Part shown: positions 43,795 through 51,988 of the stretch, one piece after another | Position numbering within the stretch: the first letter of the stretch is position 1 | Layout of the letters: the number at the start of each line of letters is the position of its first letter | Source: Pseudonocardia sulfidoxydans NBRC 16205 | GTDB taxonomy: Bacteria; Actinomycetota; Actinomycetes; Mycobacteriales; Pseudonocardiaceae | Assembly: GCF_007989085.1 (NCBI RefSeq) | Contig: NZ_BJVJ01000006.1 | Span: forward strand, 104,812 to 168,811 | Direction: 5' to 3' | Length of the DNA: 64,000 nt | Translations under genes and position numbers: made by a program | The notes under the pieces: model-generated | The model's database searches: none | What the model saw: only the letters and a program-made list of their open reading frames with translations | What the model was told of the DNA's origin: nothing

Positions 43795-44484
43795 TCAGGC
43801 ATCGAACTTGTACCCGAGACCGCGGACGGTGATGAGGTGACGCGGCGCGGAGGGGTCGGCCTCCACCTTCGAGCGCAGCCGTTTGACGTGGACGTCGAGG
43901 GTCTTGGTGTCGCCGACGTAGTCGGCGCCCCACACCCGGTCGATGAGCTGGCCGCGCGTCAGCACCCGGCCGACGTTGCGCAGCAGGTACTCGAGCAGGT
44001 CGAACTCCTTGAGAGGCAACGCGACGTCGGCACCGCCGACGTTCACCACGTGCCGGTCGACGTCCATCCGGACCGGGCCGGCCTCCAGCACACCCCCGCC
44101 GCCCTCTGCCTCGGGGCCGCCCTCCCCGCCACGCCGCAGCACCGCGCGGATGCGGGCGATCAGCTCACGGGCCGAGTACGGCTTGGTGACGTAGTCGTCG
44201 GCACCCAGCTCGAGGCCGACGACCTTGTCGATCTCGCTGTCGCGGGCCGTCACCATGATCACGGGGACGGCGGAGCGGGACCGCAGCGAGCGACACACGT
44301 CGGTACCGCTCATGCCGGGGAGCATGAGGTCGAGCAGCACGATGTCGGCGCCGTTGCGGTCGAACTCCTCGAGCGCGGACTGGCCGGTCGTGGCCACGGC
44401 GGCCGTGAACCCCTCCTTGCGCAGCAGGAACGCCAGCGGGTCGGCGAAGGACTCCTCGTCCTCCACGATGAGCACCCTGGTCAT
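43795..44484 (-). CDS. regX3: Response regulator RegX3 (OmpR/PhoB family)
   Basis: 229 residues. Receiver domain with acidic pair EDEE, phospho-acceptor Asp52 in DIVLLDLMLPG and Lys101 in ADDYVTKPYS. The C-terminal winged helix (about 130-227) ends VDRVWGADYVGDTKTLDVHVKRLR...TVRGLGYKF. It is the output of SenX3, encoded two bases upstream, and with gpmA gives the gpm-senX3-regX3 order of mycobacteria, where the pair controls phosphate starvation genes. Start ATG 44484. Confidence 0.95.
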   Translation of the reverse strand: MTRVLIVEDEESFADPLAFLLRKEGFTAAVATTGQSALEEFDRNGADIVLLDLMLPGMSGTDVCRSLRSRSAVPVIMVTARDSEIDKVVGLELGADDYVTKPYSARELIARIRAVLRRGGEGGPEAEGGGGVLEAGPVRMDVDRHVVNVGGADVALPLKEFDLLEYLLRNVGRVLTRGQLIDRVWGADYVGDTKTLDVHVKRLRSKVEADPSAPRHLITVRGLGYKFDA

Positions 44485-44485
44485 G

Positions 44486-45673
44486 TCATCCTCCAGCTCT
44501 CCCGGCGAGGGTCGCCGGATCGGGCAGGTCGGTCGAGGCGGCGTCGGGGTTCGCGCCGCGCGTCGCGGCGGGTAGCCGCATGGTGAAGGTGGAGCCGGTT
44601 CCGGGGCTCGACCACAGCGTGACCTCGCCGCCGTGGTTGGCCAGGACGTGTTTGACGATGGCGAGACCGAGGCCCGTCCCGCCGGTGGCGCGTGACCGGG
44701 CCGGGTCGACCCGGAAGAACCGTTCGAACACGCGTTGCTGATGTTCGGGGGCGATACCGATCCCGCGGTCGGTCACCGCGATCTCGACGAACTCCCCGTT
44801 GCGACGGCGCGACACGGAGACCGACGCACCGGCCGGGGAGTAGGCGATCGCGTTCTCGACGAGGTTCGACAGGGCCGTGACCAGCAGCGTCCGGTCGCCG
44901 CCGACCTCGATACCGGAGTCGGCGTCGACAGCGATCTCGATCGACGACGACTCCGCCGACAGCCGCGACCGGGCCATCGCCTCGCGCACGACGTCGTCGA
45001 CCTCGACGGCCGCCAGCTCCGGCAGCCGCTCCGCACCGGTGAGCCGCGACAGCGCGATCAGCTCGGTGACGAGGTTCCCGAGCCGCGTGGACTCGTTGAG
45101 GATCTTGGTGGCGAAACGGTGCACCTCCACCGGGTCGTCGACGGCGTCGAGCACGGCCTCCGCCAGCAGCGCGACCGCGCCGACGGGCGTCTTCAGCTCG
45201 TGGCTGACGTTGGCGACGAAGTCGCGCCGGGTCGCCTCGAGACGCACGGCGTCGGAGGTGTCGGCCGCCTCGACGAGCAGGAACCCGTCGCCGATCGGCC
45301 GGACCGTGGCCAGGACCGCCTCGGGGCGGCGGCCGCCGCGCTCCAGCGGGGACAGGTCGACGACCTGCACCGTGCCGTCGACGAGCACCCGCTCGCAGAC
45401 CACCCACGCGCGGGCCTCGACCCGGCCCTCGGCGACGACCCCGAGGGCCACGGCCTGGTCGTTGAACATGACCACGTCGCCGTGCCGCGACAGCACCGCG
45501 AGCCCGGTACCACTCGACCGGAAGGTCCTGCGCAACAGCTCGGCGAGGGTCGGGCCCTCGGCCGGATCGGGGCGGGCCGCGGCCTGCCGGGCGCGCCTGC
45601 CCCACCAGGAACCGGCGACCACCCCGATCAGGAGGGCCACGGCGGCCGGCAGGACGTACGCCAGCACGTTCAC
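44486..45673 (-). CDS. senX3: Sensor histidine kinase SenX3
   Basis: 395 residues from GTG 45673 (VNVLAYVLPAAVALLIGVVAG), which starts with a membrane segment; most SenX3 proteins have two, here one is clear. A PAS-like domain fills about 50-155, then the H-box FVANVSHELKTPVGAVALLAE near 165, N-box LVENAIAYSPAG, and GGTGLGLAIVKHVLANHGG. It phosphorylates RegX3 and reads phosphate status together with the Pst system elsewhere. A PHO-box-like repeat lies about 95-116 bases upstream. Confidence 0.93.
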   Translation of the reverse strand: MNVLAYVLPAAVALLIGVVAGSWWGRRARQAAARPDPAEGPTLAELLRRTFRSSGTGLAVLSRHGDVVMFNDQAVALGVVAEGRVEARAWVVCERVLVDGTVQVVDLSPLERGGRRPEAVLATVRPIGDGFLLVEAADTSDAVRLEATRRDFVANVSHELKTPVGAVALLAEAVLDAVDDPVEVHRFATKILNESTRLGNLVTELIALSRLTGAERLPELAAVEVDDVVREAMARSRLSAESSSIEIAVDADSGIEVGGDRTLLVTALSNLVENAIAYSPAGASVSVSRRRNGEFVEIAVTDRGIGIAPEHQQRVFERFFRVDPARSRATGGTGLGLAIVKHVLANHGGEVTLWSSPGTGSTFTMRLPAATRGANPDAASTDLPDPATLAGRAGG

Positions 45674-45767
45674 GGCGGCATCGTAGGCAGGCCCACCACC
45701 CTCAGGACCAGCCCGAAAGGCCCGTCGTGACCCTCCTGACCCTCCCGAACGTGACAATTACGGTCTC

Positions 45768-45789
45768 GTTCACCGACCGTTCACCCGGT
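45768..45789. promoter_or_regulatory. PHO-box-like direct repeat upstream of senX3
   Basis: GTTCACCGACC (45768-45778) and GTTCACCCGGT (45779-45789) are two adjacent 11-base direct repeats matching the GTTCACC PHO-box unit bound by PhoP/RegX3 regulators. They lie between the gpmA stop and the senX3 start. Autocontrol of senX3-regX3 is therefore likely. Confidence 0.65.
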
Positions 45790-45816
45790 CAGAGGCGCGG
45801 GCGACACCCGCGCGGG

Positions 45817-46557
45817 TCAGCGCCCCTGGTTCGCGACCGCCGCGATCGCCGCGGCCGCCGCCACCGGGTCCAGGTAGGTCCCACCCGGATTGGTCGGGCG
45901 CAGGTCGCCGTCGAGGTCGTAGCGCAGCGGGATGCCGGTGGGGATGTTGAGACCGACGACGTCGTCGTCGGACATCCCGTCCAGGTGCTTCACCAGCGCG
46001 CGCAGCGAGTTGCCGTGCGCGGTGACGAGGACGGTCTTGCCGGCACGCAGGTCGGGGACGATCGCCTCCTCCCAGTACGGCAGGAAACGGGCGACGACGT
46101 CGGCCAGGCACTCCGAGCGCGGCATCGCGTCGCCGAGGTCGGCGTAGCGGGGGTCGCCGTCCTGGGAGAACTCGTCGGCGGCGTCGATGGGGGGCGGCGG
46201 GACGTCGAACGAGCGACGCCAGAGCATGAACTGCTCCTCGCCGTACTCGGCCAGCGTGGCCTTCTTGTCCTTGCCCTGCAACGCGCCGTAGTGGCGCTCG
46301 TTGAGCCGCCAGTCGCGGTGCACCGGGATCCAGTGCCGGTCGGCGGCGTCGAGGGCGAGGTTGGCGGTGGCGATGGCGCGGCGCAGCAGCGAGGTGTGCA
46401 CGACGTCGGGCAGCAGACCCTTCTCGACGAGCAGCTCGCCCCCACGGCGGGCCTCGTCCTCACCGATGGCGGACAGCGCGACGTCGACCCATCCGGTGAA
46501 GAGGTTCTCGGCGTTCCAGACGCTCTGCCCGTGCCTCAGCAGGACCAGTGTTCCCAT
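45817..46557 (-). CDS. gpmA: 2,3-bisphosphoglycerate-dependent phosphoglycerate mutase (GpmA)
   Basis: 246 residues. It interconverts 3- and 2-phosphoglycerate in glycolysis. [20 protein letters not shown] at 4-23 holds the phospho-His, [16 protein letters not shown] lies near 85-100, and [16 protein letters not shown] near 182 carries the second His. It stands upstream of senX3-regX3 on the same strand, the order known from Mycobacterium. Confidence 0.96.
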   Translation of the reverse strand: MGTLVLLRHGQSVWNAENLFTGWVDVALSAIGEDEARRGGELLVEKGLLPDVVHTSLLRRAIATANLALDAADRHWIPVHRDWRLNERHYGALQGKDKKATLAEYGEEQFMLWRRSFDVPPPPIDAADEFSQDGDPRYADLGDAMPRSECLADVVARFLPYWEEAIVPDLRAGKTVLVTAHGNSLRALVKHLDGMSDDDVVGLNIPTGIPLRYDLDGDLRPTNPGGTYLDPVAAAAAIAAVANQGR

Positions 46558-46611
46558 GGCGGACAGCTTGCCAGCCCGACCCCCGCGGGTCCGACGCGGC
46601 GGAGGGCGGTG

Positions 46612-47148
46612 TCACGCGAGACGTTGCGCACCCCTGGCCTTGGTGCGCACCGCTGCGGCGACCGCCTCACGTAGCGGCCCGGCGCCCGGGCGGCCCGCCA
46701 TGCGGTCGAGCGCCGCGTCGCAGATCTCGCGCAGGGCGTCGACCTGCTCGCGCGTCAGACCGTCGAACAGGTTCTCCCGCACGCACGCGACGTGCCCGGG
46801 AGCCGCGGCCTCCAGCACCGCGTAGCCGTCAGCGGTCAGCTCGGCGATCGTGGACCGGCGGTCGTCGGGCGAGGGCCTGCGGCGGACCCAGCCGGCCGCC
46901 TCCAGCTTGGCGACGGCGTGCGACACCCGGCTCTGCGAGCTCTGGGTGATCGCGGCGAGGTCGCTCATGCGCAGCGCCCGGCCCGGGACCTCGGAGAGCA
47001 TGGCCAGGATCTGGTAGTAGGCGTGCGGCATCCCCGCGTCGCGCTGGAGCTGGCGGTCGAGCGCGGCCTCGAGCAACGACACGGTGGCCAGCAGCGAGCG
47101 CCAGGTCTCGTACTCGTCGTCGTCGAGCCAGCGGATGTCGTCGGTCAC
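46612..47148 (-). CDS. MarR-family transcriptional regulator
   Basis: 178 residues from GTG 47148 (VTDDIRWLDDDEYETWRS). The winged helix spans about 50-120: LRMSDLAAITQSSQSRVSHAVAKLE is the recognition region and RRRPSPDDRRSTIAELTADGY the wing. An N-terminal helix (TWRSLLATVSLLEAALDRQL) and C-terminal helices form the dimer. It is divergent from a VOC-family gene with 89 bases between; such pairs usually mean the regulator represses its neighbour. The ligand is unknown. Confidence 0.9.
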   Translation of the reverse strand: MTDDIRWLDDDEYETWRSLLATVSLLEAALDRQLQRDAGMPHAYYQILAMLSEVPGRALRMSDLAAITQSSQSRVSHAVAKLEAAGWVRRRPSPDDRRSTIAELTADGYAVLEAAAPGHVACVRENLFDGLTREQVDALREICDAALDRMAGRPGAGPLREAVAAAVRTKARGAQRLA

Positions 47149-47171
47149 CGGACCACTGTAGCCCAAAAAAC

Positions 47172-47200
47172 TTGAACTCTCATGCTTTACGTCGTACAGT
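47172..47200 (+). promoter_or_regulatory. Promoter of the VOC gene in the marR divergent region
   Basis: TTGAAC (47172-47177), 17-base spacer, TACAGT (47195-47200). TTGAAC or TTGAAA is repeated twice just downstream (47203-47214), which may form part of a MarR operator. Transcript start near 47207 would give a leader of about 30 bases. Confidence 0.6.
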
Positions 47201-47237
47201 GGTTGAACATTGAAACGTTCGCTCCGAGGAGGTCACC

Positions 47238-47747
47238 ATGCCGGTCCAGCGCCTGAACCACGCAGTGCTCTACGTCCGCGACGTCGACCGCAGCGTCGCC
47301 TTCTACACCGAGGCCCTCGGCTTCCGCGTCAAGGTCTCCATGCCCGGCCGCGCCGCGTTCCTGCAGGCCGAAGGCTCCACCAACGACCACGACCTCGGCC
47401 TGTTCGCCATCGGTGACCGCGCCGGCGCCTCCCAGGCCGGCCGCTCCACCGTGGGGCTCTACCACCTCGCGTGGGAGGTCGACACCCTCGCCGAGCTCGC
47501 CCGCATCCGCGGCGTGCTGCAGGAGAACGGCGCACTCGTCGGCGCCTCCGACCACGGCACCACCAAGGCGCTCTACGCCCAGGACCCCGACGGCATCGAG
47601 TTCGAGGTCAGCTGGCTCGTCCCCGCCGACCTCATCCCCGCCGACGCCCAGATGAAGACCCTGCCGCTCGACCTCGACGCCGAGATCGCCCACTACGGCG
47701 CCGAGACCTTCGGCGGCGTCGGCGTCTCGGTGCCTGTCGCGCACTGA
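47238..47747 (+). CDS. VOC-family (glyoxalase/dioxygenase) protein
   Basis: 169 residues; ATG 47238 has GAGGAGG upstream. Two vicinal-oxygen-chelate repeats: LNHAVLYVRDVDRSVAFYTE (near 6) and LYHLAWEVDTLAEL (near 75), with DPDGIEFEVSWLV closing the second. Likely metal ligands are His near 8, His near 77 and Glu near 120. The enzyme could be a ring-cleaving dioxygenase or a glyoxalase-like detoxifier; the sequence does not decide. Controlled, by context, by the divergent MarR protein. Its stop codon lies in the first unit of a 16-bp tandem repeat. Confidence 0.88.
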   Translation: MPVQRLNHAVLYVRDVDRSVAFYTEALGFRVKVSMPGRAAFLQAEGSTNDHDLGLFAIGDRAGASQAGRSTVGLYHLAWEVDTLAELARIRGVLQENGALVGASDHGTTKALYAQDPDGIEFEVSWLVPADLIPADAQMKTLPLDLDAEIAHYGAETFGGVGVSVPVAH

Positions 47748-47926
47748 GCCCGACGCGCACCGAGCCTGTCGCGCACCGAGCCTGTCGCGCACTGGGCCCC
47801 ACGCGCACTGGGCCCCACGCGCACTGGGCCCCACGCGCACTGGGCCCCACGCGCACTGGGCCCCACGCGTACTGGGCCCCACGCGTACTGGGCCCCACGC
47901 GTACTGGGCCCGACGCGTACTGGGCT
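47735..47926. repeat. 12 x 16-bp tandem repeat spanning the VOC stop codon
   Basis: Exactly 192 bases: twelve units of 16, drifting from TGTCGCGCACTGAGCC through CCACGCGCACTGGGCC (the common form) to CGACGCGTACTGGGCT. The TGA of the VOC gene (47745-47747) lies in unit 1. Each unit contains the self-complementary GGGCCC, so neighbouring units can pair. Confidence 0.9.
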
Positions 47927-49068
47927 CGGCTCTCCGCCCCGAGCGGCTTCCCGGTCGGGGCGTGCGTGTCTCGGTCGACGCGCGCAGAGGGACGGCGACC
48001 GGAGAAAGCACGCAGCGACAGCGCCGTGCGAGCGCCAGCACCCGTCCGCAGCCGCTGCACCCTCTGCAGAGGTGCAGCGCCGACACAACGGGTGCGGCCC
48101 TCGCCGGCCGCGCGGGTTCCGCACTCAGTACGCAGGTTTCGCAGACGCCGCGCTGTCTCCGGGACGCGCGGCGACCCTGGAAGGTGCGCGGCGACAAGGT
48201 GCACAGCGACAAGGTGCACAGCGAGCCGGGCGCCACTTCCCACGCCCCCTGCGAAGGTCACCGCGACGACACATCGGGTGCCGCCCTCGCCGGCCGCGCC
48301 GGTTCCACCGTCCACGGGCAGGTTTCGCAGGCAACGCGCCATCTGCGGGAGGAGCGGCGAACGCAGAAGGTGCGCGACGGCCGGACTGCGCGCGTGCCAC
48401 ACCCGTTCCACGGTCGCTCGCACCCCAGCACCGCCGACAGGACGGGGCTGCCCTCGCGGCCGCGCGGGTTCCGCGGTCAGCAGGCACGTTTCGCGAACAA
48501 CGCACCCCCTGCAGCACACCCACCGACCGCAGAAGACGCGCGGCGACCCCAAAGGAGCGCAGCGACCAGCACCCGAACCACCCGCAGCACCCCCACACCC
48601 CGGCATTTGCCGGCAGCACGCGGGTTCCACGGTCACCAGATACGTTCCGCGAACAACGCGCCCCCTGCAGCACACCCACCGACCGCAGAAGACGCGCGGC
48701 GACCCCACAGGAGCGCAGCGACCAGGACCCGAACCACCCCCATACCCGGCATTTGCCGGCAGCACGCGGGTTCCACGGTCACCAGGCACGTTCCGCGAAC
48801 CACACACCCCCTGCGGGACACGCGGCGACCGCAGAAGGTGCGCGCGGGCCGGGCTCCGATCGCGTTCCGCAGCCGCACCCCTGGCAACGCCGACAGAACG
48901 GGTGCAGCCCGCGCAGGTCTGCACGCCGGCCAGGCGCATCGCGCACCGACGCCCACGCCGAGTTCGACGTCGGGACCGGCCCCCTGTCGAGGTCGGCGGA
49001 GTTTTCCGGCGGAACGGCCAACCGTTCCGGGTGTCCGTTCCGTCCTCTCCCCGGAGAGAGGGGACACC
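47748..49068. other. 1.3-kb region without a convincing gene between VOC and DUF4349 genes
   Basis: It holds the 16-bp minisatellite, then five diverged 146-185 bp repeats. Open frames cross it on both strands (for example 47962-49068 plus, 47748-48939 minus), but their products are repeat translations rich in Arg, Pro and Ala without domains. The frame into DUF4349 begins properly only at ATG 49069. Confidence 0.75.
48090..48870. repeat. Array of five diverged repeats with shrinking spacing
   Basis: The landmark GCGGGTTCC, followed about 15-20 bases later by CACGTTTCGCG-like and then CTGCAGCACACCCACCGACC-like sequence, recurs at 48115, 48300 (one mismatch), 48466, 48622 and 48768. Intervals are 185, 166, 156 and 146 bases. 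Copies 3-5 are closest to one another. Units share GCGGTC, CGCAGAAG and CGCGGCGACC blocks. Confidence 0.75.
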
Positions 49069-50112
49069 ATGACGACGACGATCACCCGCGACGAGGCAGA
49101 CCAGGTATCCGAGGCGCCGCCTCCGCCGCCGTTCCCGCCGGCCGGGCCCCTGGCCCCGCCTCGCCCGCCGCGTCCCCGGCGGACGCTGAAGCTCGCCGCG
49201 TTGGTCGTCGCCATTGTCGTGCTGGCGACGTTCGTCGTGGCCGCGGTGTTCGCCGCGCTGTCGCCCTCGGGCAGCGGCGGGTACTACTCGGGCACGGCGG
49301 ATCGGGGGAGTTCGGAGTCGAGGGCGGGTGCCCCCGCCGTCGGGCAGTCGTCGGACGCGGCCCGCGCCGCCGACCCGCGCAGCCCCGCTGTCGCCGACCC
49401 CGGTGTCGGCAACCCGGCCCAGGAGCAGTCGGTGGGGCCGGATCGGGCGGTCGTGCGGACTGCGACGGTCCGTGTCGAGGTCCCCGACCCCGCAGGGACC
49501 GCGGGCGACGTGCGCGCCGCCGTCACCGCAGCGGGCGGCTACGTCGCCGACGAGCGTTCCACGACCAGCCGGTCGAGTCTGACCGTGAAGGTTCCCGCGG
49601 CGCAGCTCGACGCGTTCGTCACCCGGGTCGCCGGGCTGGGGACCGTCACCGAGCGGTCGTCGACGGCTCGCGACGTCACCGACCAGCTCGTCGACACCGA
49701 CGCGCGGGTGGCCGCCCAGCGGGCGAGCGTGGACCGGGTGCGGACGTTGCTGGCGCAGGCGAACTCGATCTCGGAGGTCGTCGCGATCGAGTCCGAGCTG
49801 ACGCGGCGCCAGGCCGACCTGGACTCGCTGGAACGCCGCCTGGCGACGCTGAGGGCGACGACGGAGCTGGCGACGGTCGACGTCGCCCTGGTGGCGGCCG
49901 GTGCGCCGCCGGCGGCCGCCGGGGGCACGGGCTTCGGTGACGGCCTCGGTGTGGGCTGGGACTGGCTGCGTGGCCTGGGTGCGGGGCTCGCGGCCGCGGC
50001 GGGGTTCCTGCTGCCGCTGCTGCCCGTCGTCGCTGTCGTGGTGCTGGCGGTGTGGGGTGTGCGTCGGGTCGTCCGGTCCCGCCGTGCCCGTCCTGCCCCG
50101 GAGGACAGCTGA
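49069..50112 (+). CDS. DUF4349 membrane-anchored secreted protein
   Basis: 347 residues. A Pro-rich cytoplasmic tail, a membrane segment (LAALVVAIVVLATFVVAAVF near 45-65), a Ser/Ala linker and then DUF4349 (about 125-300): VRTATVRVEVPDPAGTAGDV, GGYVADERSTTSRSSLTVKV, a coiled coil near 215-265 (ESELTRRQADLDSLERRLATL). A final C-terminal membrane segment (FLLPLLPVVAVVVLAVWGVR) precedes a basic tail. DUF4349 proteins are envelope proteins of unknown function. ATG 49069 follows GGAGAGAGGGGACACC. Confidence 0.88.
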   Translation: MTTTITRDEADQVSEAPPPPPFPPAGPLAPPRPPRPRRTLKLAALVVAIVVLATFVVAAVFAALSPSGSGGYYSGTADRGSSESRAGAPAVGQSSDAARAADPRSPAVADPGVGNPAQEQSVGPDRAVVRTATVRVEVPDPAGTAGDVRAAVTAAGGYVADERSTTSRSSLTVKVPAAQLDAFVTRVAGLGTVTERSSTARDVTDQLVDTDARVAAQRASVDRVRTLLAQANSISEVVAIESELTRRQADLDSLERRLATLRATTELATVDVALVAAGAPPAAAGGTGFGDGLGVGWDWLRGLGAGLAAAAGFLLPLLPVVAVVVLAVWGVRRVVRSRRARPAPEDS

Positions 50113-50119
50113 CGCGGCG

Positions 50120-50617
50120 TCAGGTGAAGAGGTGTTCGAAGGCGCGGAGGTTGGCCAGCGACTCGCCCCGCTCGGAGCGCCAGGCGTACTCGCGGCGGAT
50201 CGATGCGGCGAAGCCGAGTTCGAGCAGGGTGTTGAAGTCGCCGTCGGCGGCTTCGAGGACCTGGCCGAGGATTCGGTCCAGCTCGGCGGCGGTGACGGCG
50301 TGCAGCGGAACGCGGCCGATGAGGTGGATGTCGCCGATGCGGTCGAGGGCGTAGTGCACGCCGTAGAGCCGGGCGTTGCGCTGCAACAGGAACCGGTACA
50401 CGCCGTCGTGGTTCTCGTCGGGTTGGCGGCAGACGAAGGCCTGCACGAACAGGGTGTGCTCGCGGATCAGCAGCCAGCACTGGGTCTGCAGCCGGTTGGT
50501 GCCGGGCAGCGTCACCAGGAACTCGCCGCGGTCGCGCCGGGTGTGTTCGACGTCGAGGTCGCGCAGGGCTCGCTCGATCACGGTGACGGCGTCTCCGGTG
50601 GGAGCGGGTTCGGTCAT
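50120..50617 (-). CDS. YbjN-domain protein
   Basis: 165 residues. RGEFLVTLPGTNRLQTQCWL (near 30-50), VQAFVCRQPDENHDGVYRFL and LLQRNARLYGVHYALDRIGD are typical of the YbjN fold, also seen in type III secretion chaperones. The protein is cytoplasmic with no enzyme motif. It sits 18 bases downstream of mshA on the same strand; this pair is conserved in mycobacteria (Rv0486-Rv0487), so a link to mycothiol supply is possible but unproved. It converges with DUF4349, 7 bases apart. Confidence 0.88.
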   Translation of the reverse strand: MTEPAPTGDAVTVIERALRDLDVEHTRRDRGEFLVTLPGTNRLQTQCWLLIREHTLFVQAFVCRQPDENHDGVYRFLLQRNARLYGVHYALDRIGDIHLIGRVPLHAVTAAELDRILGQVLEAADGDFNTLLELGFAASIRREYAWRSERGESLANLRAFEHLFT

Positions 50618-50635
50618 GGTGATCGGGTTCCCCGC

Positions 50636-51958
50636 TCAGCGCTCGCGCACACCGGAGATGCCGGCGAGGGCGGCGGCGGCGCGGCGGGTGAACTCGTCGC
50701 CGGCCTCGGCGTAGGTGGCGAGCAGCGCGTCGGTGGTGCGGTCCCAGGAGAACCGGCGGGCGTGCGCGACCGCTCCGGCGGAGAACCGTTCGCGGCGGAT
50801 GCGGTCGAGGGCGACGGCGGCGAGTGCATCGGCCCAGCGGGCGGGGTCGTGGCCGTCGACGAGCAGGCCGGACCCGCCGTCGGACACGGCGACGGGCAGC
50901 CCGCCGACCGCGGCGGCGACGACGGGTGTGGCGCAGGCCTGGGCTTCCATGGCGACGAGCCCGAAGGACTCGTTGTGGCTGGGCACGGCGACGAGGTCGG
51001 CGGCGCGGTAGACGTGCACGAGGTCGTTTCCGCCTTGCGGGGGCAGGAAGCGGAGCACGTCGTCGAGGTCGAGTGCGGTGCCGAGTTCCTGCAGTGCGCG
51101 GGGTTCGGCGAGCCCGCTGCCGGAGGGTCCCCCGGCGACGAGGACGACGAGCCGTGACCGCAGGCCGGGGTCGCGGCGCAGCAGTTCGGCGGCGGCGCGC
51201 AGCAGGACGTCGGGGGCTTTGAGCGGTTGGATGCGGCCGACGAAGGCGAGGACGACGGCGTCGGCGGGGATGCCGAGGCGGGACCGGGCGATGGCGGCGG
51301 AGCCGGGGGTGAAGCGGTCGAGGTCGACGCCGGGCGGGATGGTGACGGTGCGCAGGGGGTCGGCGCCGTAGAGCTCGACGAGCTGGCGCGATTCGATGTC
51401 GGTGTTGGTGATGAGCCGGTCGGCTTCCGCGACGACCTGGTCCTCGCCGATGACGCGGACCATCGGCTCGGGTGGGTCGCCGTCGGCGAGCGCGGCGTTC
51501 TTGACCTTGGCGAGGGTGTGGGCGCTGTGGACGAGCGGGACGCCCCAGCGGTCGCGGGCGAGCCAGCCGACCTGACCGGACAGCCAGTAGTGCGAGTGGA
51601 TGGTGTCGTACCAGCCCGGCTCGTGGCGGGCCTCGGCGCGCATGACGCCGGCGGCGAAGGCGCACAGCTGGGCGGGGAGGTCGTTCTTGCCGAGGCCCTC
51701 GTACGGCCCGGCGGCGAGGTGGCGGACGGTCACCCCGGGCGCCATCTCCACGACGGGCGGCAGGTCCGACGACGTGGCCCGGGTGAGGATCTCGACCTCT
51801 ACGCCCCGGCGGGCCATCCGTTGCGCGGTCTGCACGATGTAGACGTTCATGCCGCCGGCGTCGCCCGTTCCGGGCTGTTCCAGTGGCGAGGTGTGGACCG
51901 ACAGCACACAGACCCGGCGCGGACGCGCGGGACGCGGACCGCCACGGCGATCGTTCAC
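50636..51958 (-). CDS. mshA: D-inositol-3-phosphate glycosyltransferase (MshA)
   Basis: 440 residues. The first step of mycothiol synthesis: GlcNAc from UDP-GlcNAc onto inositol-3-phosphate. [20 protein letters not shown] (near 25) is the donor-loop start typical of Msh[13 protein letters not shown] and [14 protein letters not shown] follow. The C-terminal GT4 half holds [20 protein letters not shown] and the retaining-GT motif [20 protein letters not shown]. Mycothiol confines the organism to Actinobacteria. Confidence 0.95.
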   Translation of the reverse strand: MNDRRGGPRPARPRRVCVLSVHTSPLEQPGTGDAGGMNVYIVQTAQRMARRGVEVEILTRATSSDLPPVVEMAPGVTVRHLAAGPYEGLGKNDLPAQLCAFAAGVMRAEARHEPGWYDTIHSHYWLSGQVGWLARDRWGVPLVHSAHTLAKVKNAALADGDPPEPMVRVIGEDQVVAEADRLITNTDIESRQLVELYGADPLRTVTIPPGVDLDRFTPGSAAIARSRLGIPADAVVLAFVGRIQPLKAPDVLLRAAAELLRRDPGLRSRLVVLVAGGPSGSGLAEPRALQELGTALDLDDVLRFLPPQGGNDLVHVYRAADLVAVPSHNESFGLVAMEAQACATPVVAAAVGGLPVAVSDGGSGLLVDGHDPARWADALAAVALDRIRRERFSAGAVAHARRFSWDRTTDALLATYAEAGDEFTRRAAAALAGISGVRER

Positions 51959-51988
51959 GGGGTTCTTCCTAGCACGCGCCCGCGCGGT

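Noticed and set aside
47149..47166. TTG 47166 as marR start
   Set aside because: It would extend into the divergent promoter; GTG 47148 gives a usual MarR N-terminus.
48090..48870. CRISPR array
   Set aside because: Repeats are long and diverged, intervals vary from 146 to 185 bases, the interval sequences are similar to one another and no cas gene is present.
47632..48939. Long minus-strand frame over the repeat region and VOC 3' end
   Set aside because: Lies antisense to a clear VOC gene and encodes Arg/Gly-rich repeat translation with no domain.
47962..49068. Long plus-strand frame running into the DUF4349 gene
   Set aside because: Residues before ATG 49069 only translate the DNA repeats; SD and family start support 49069.
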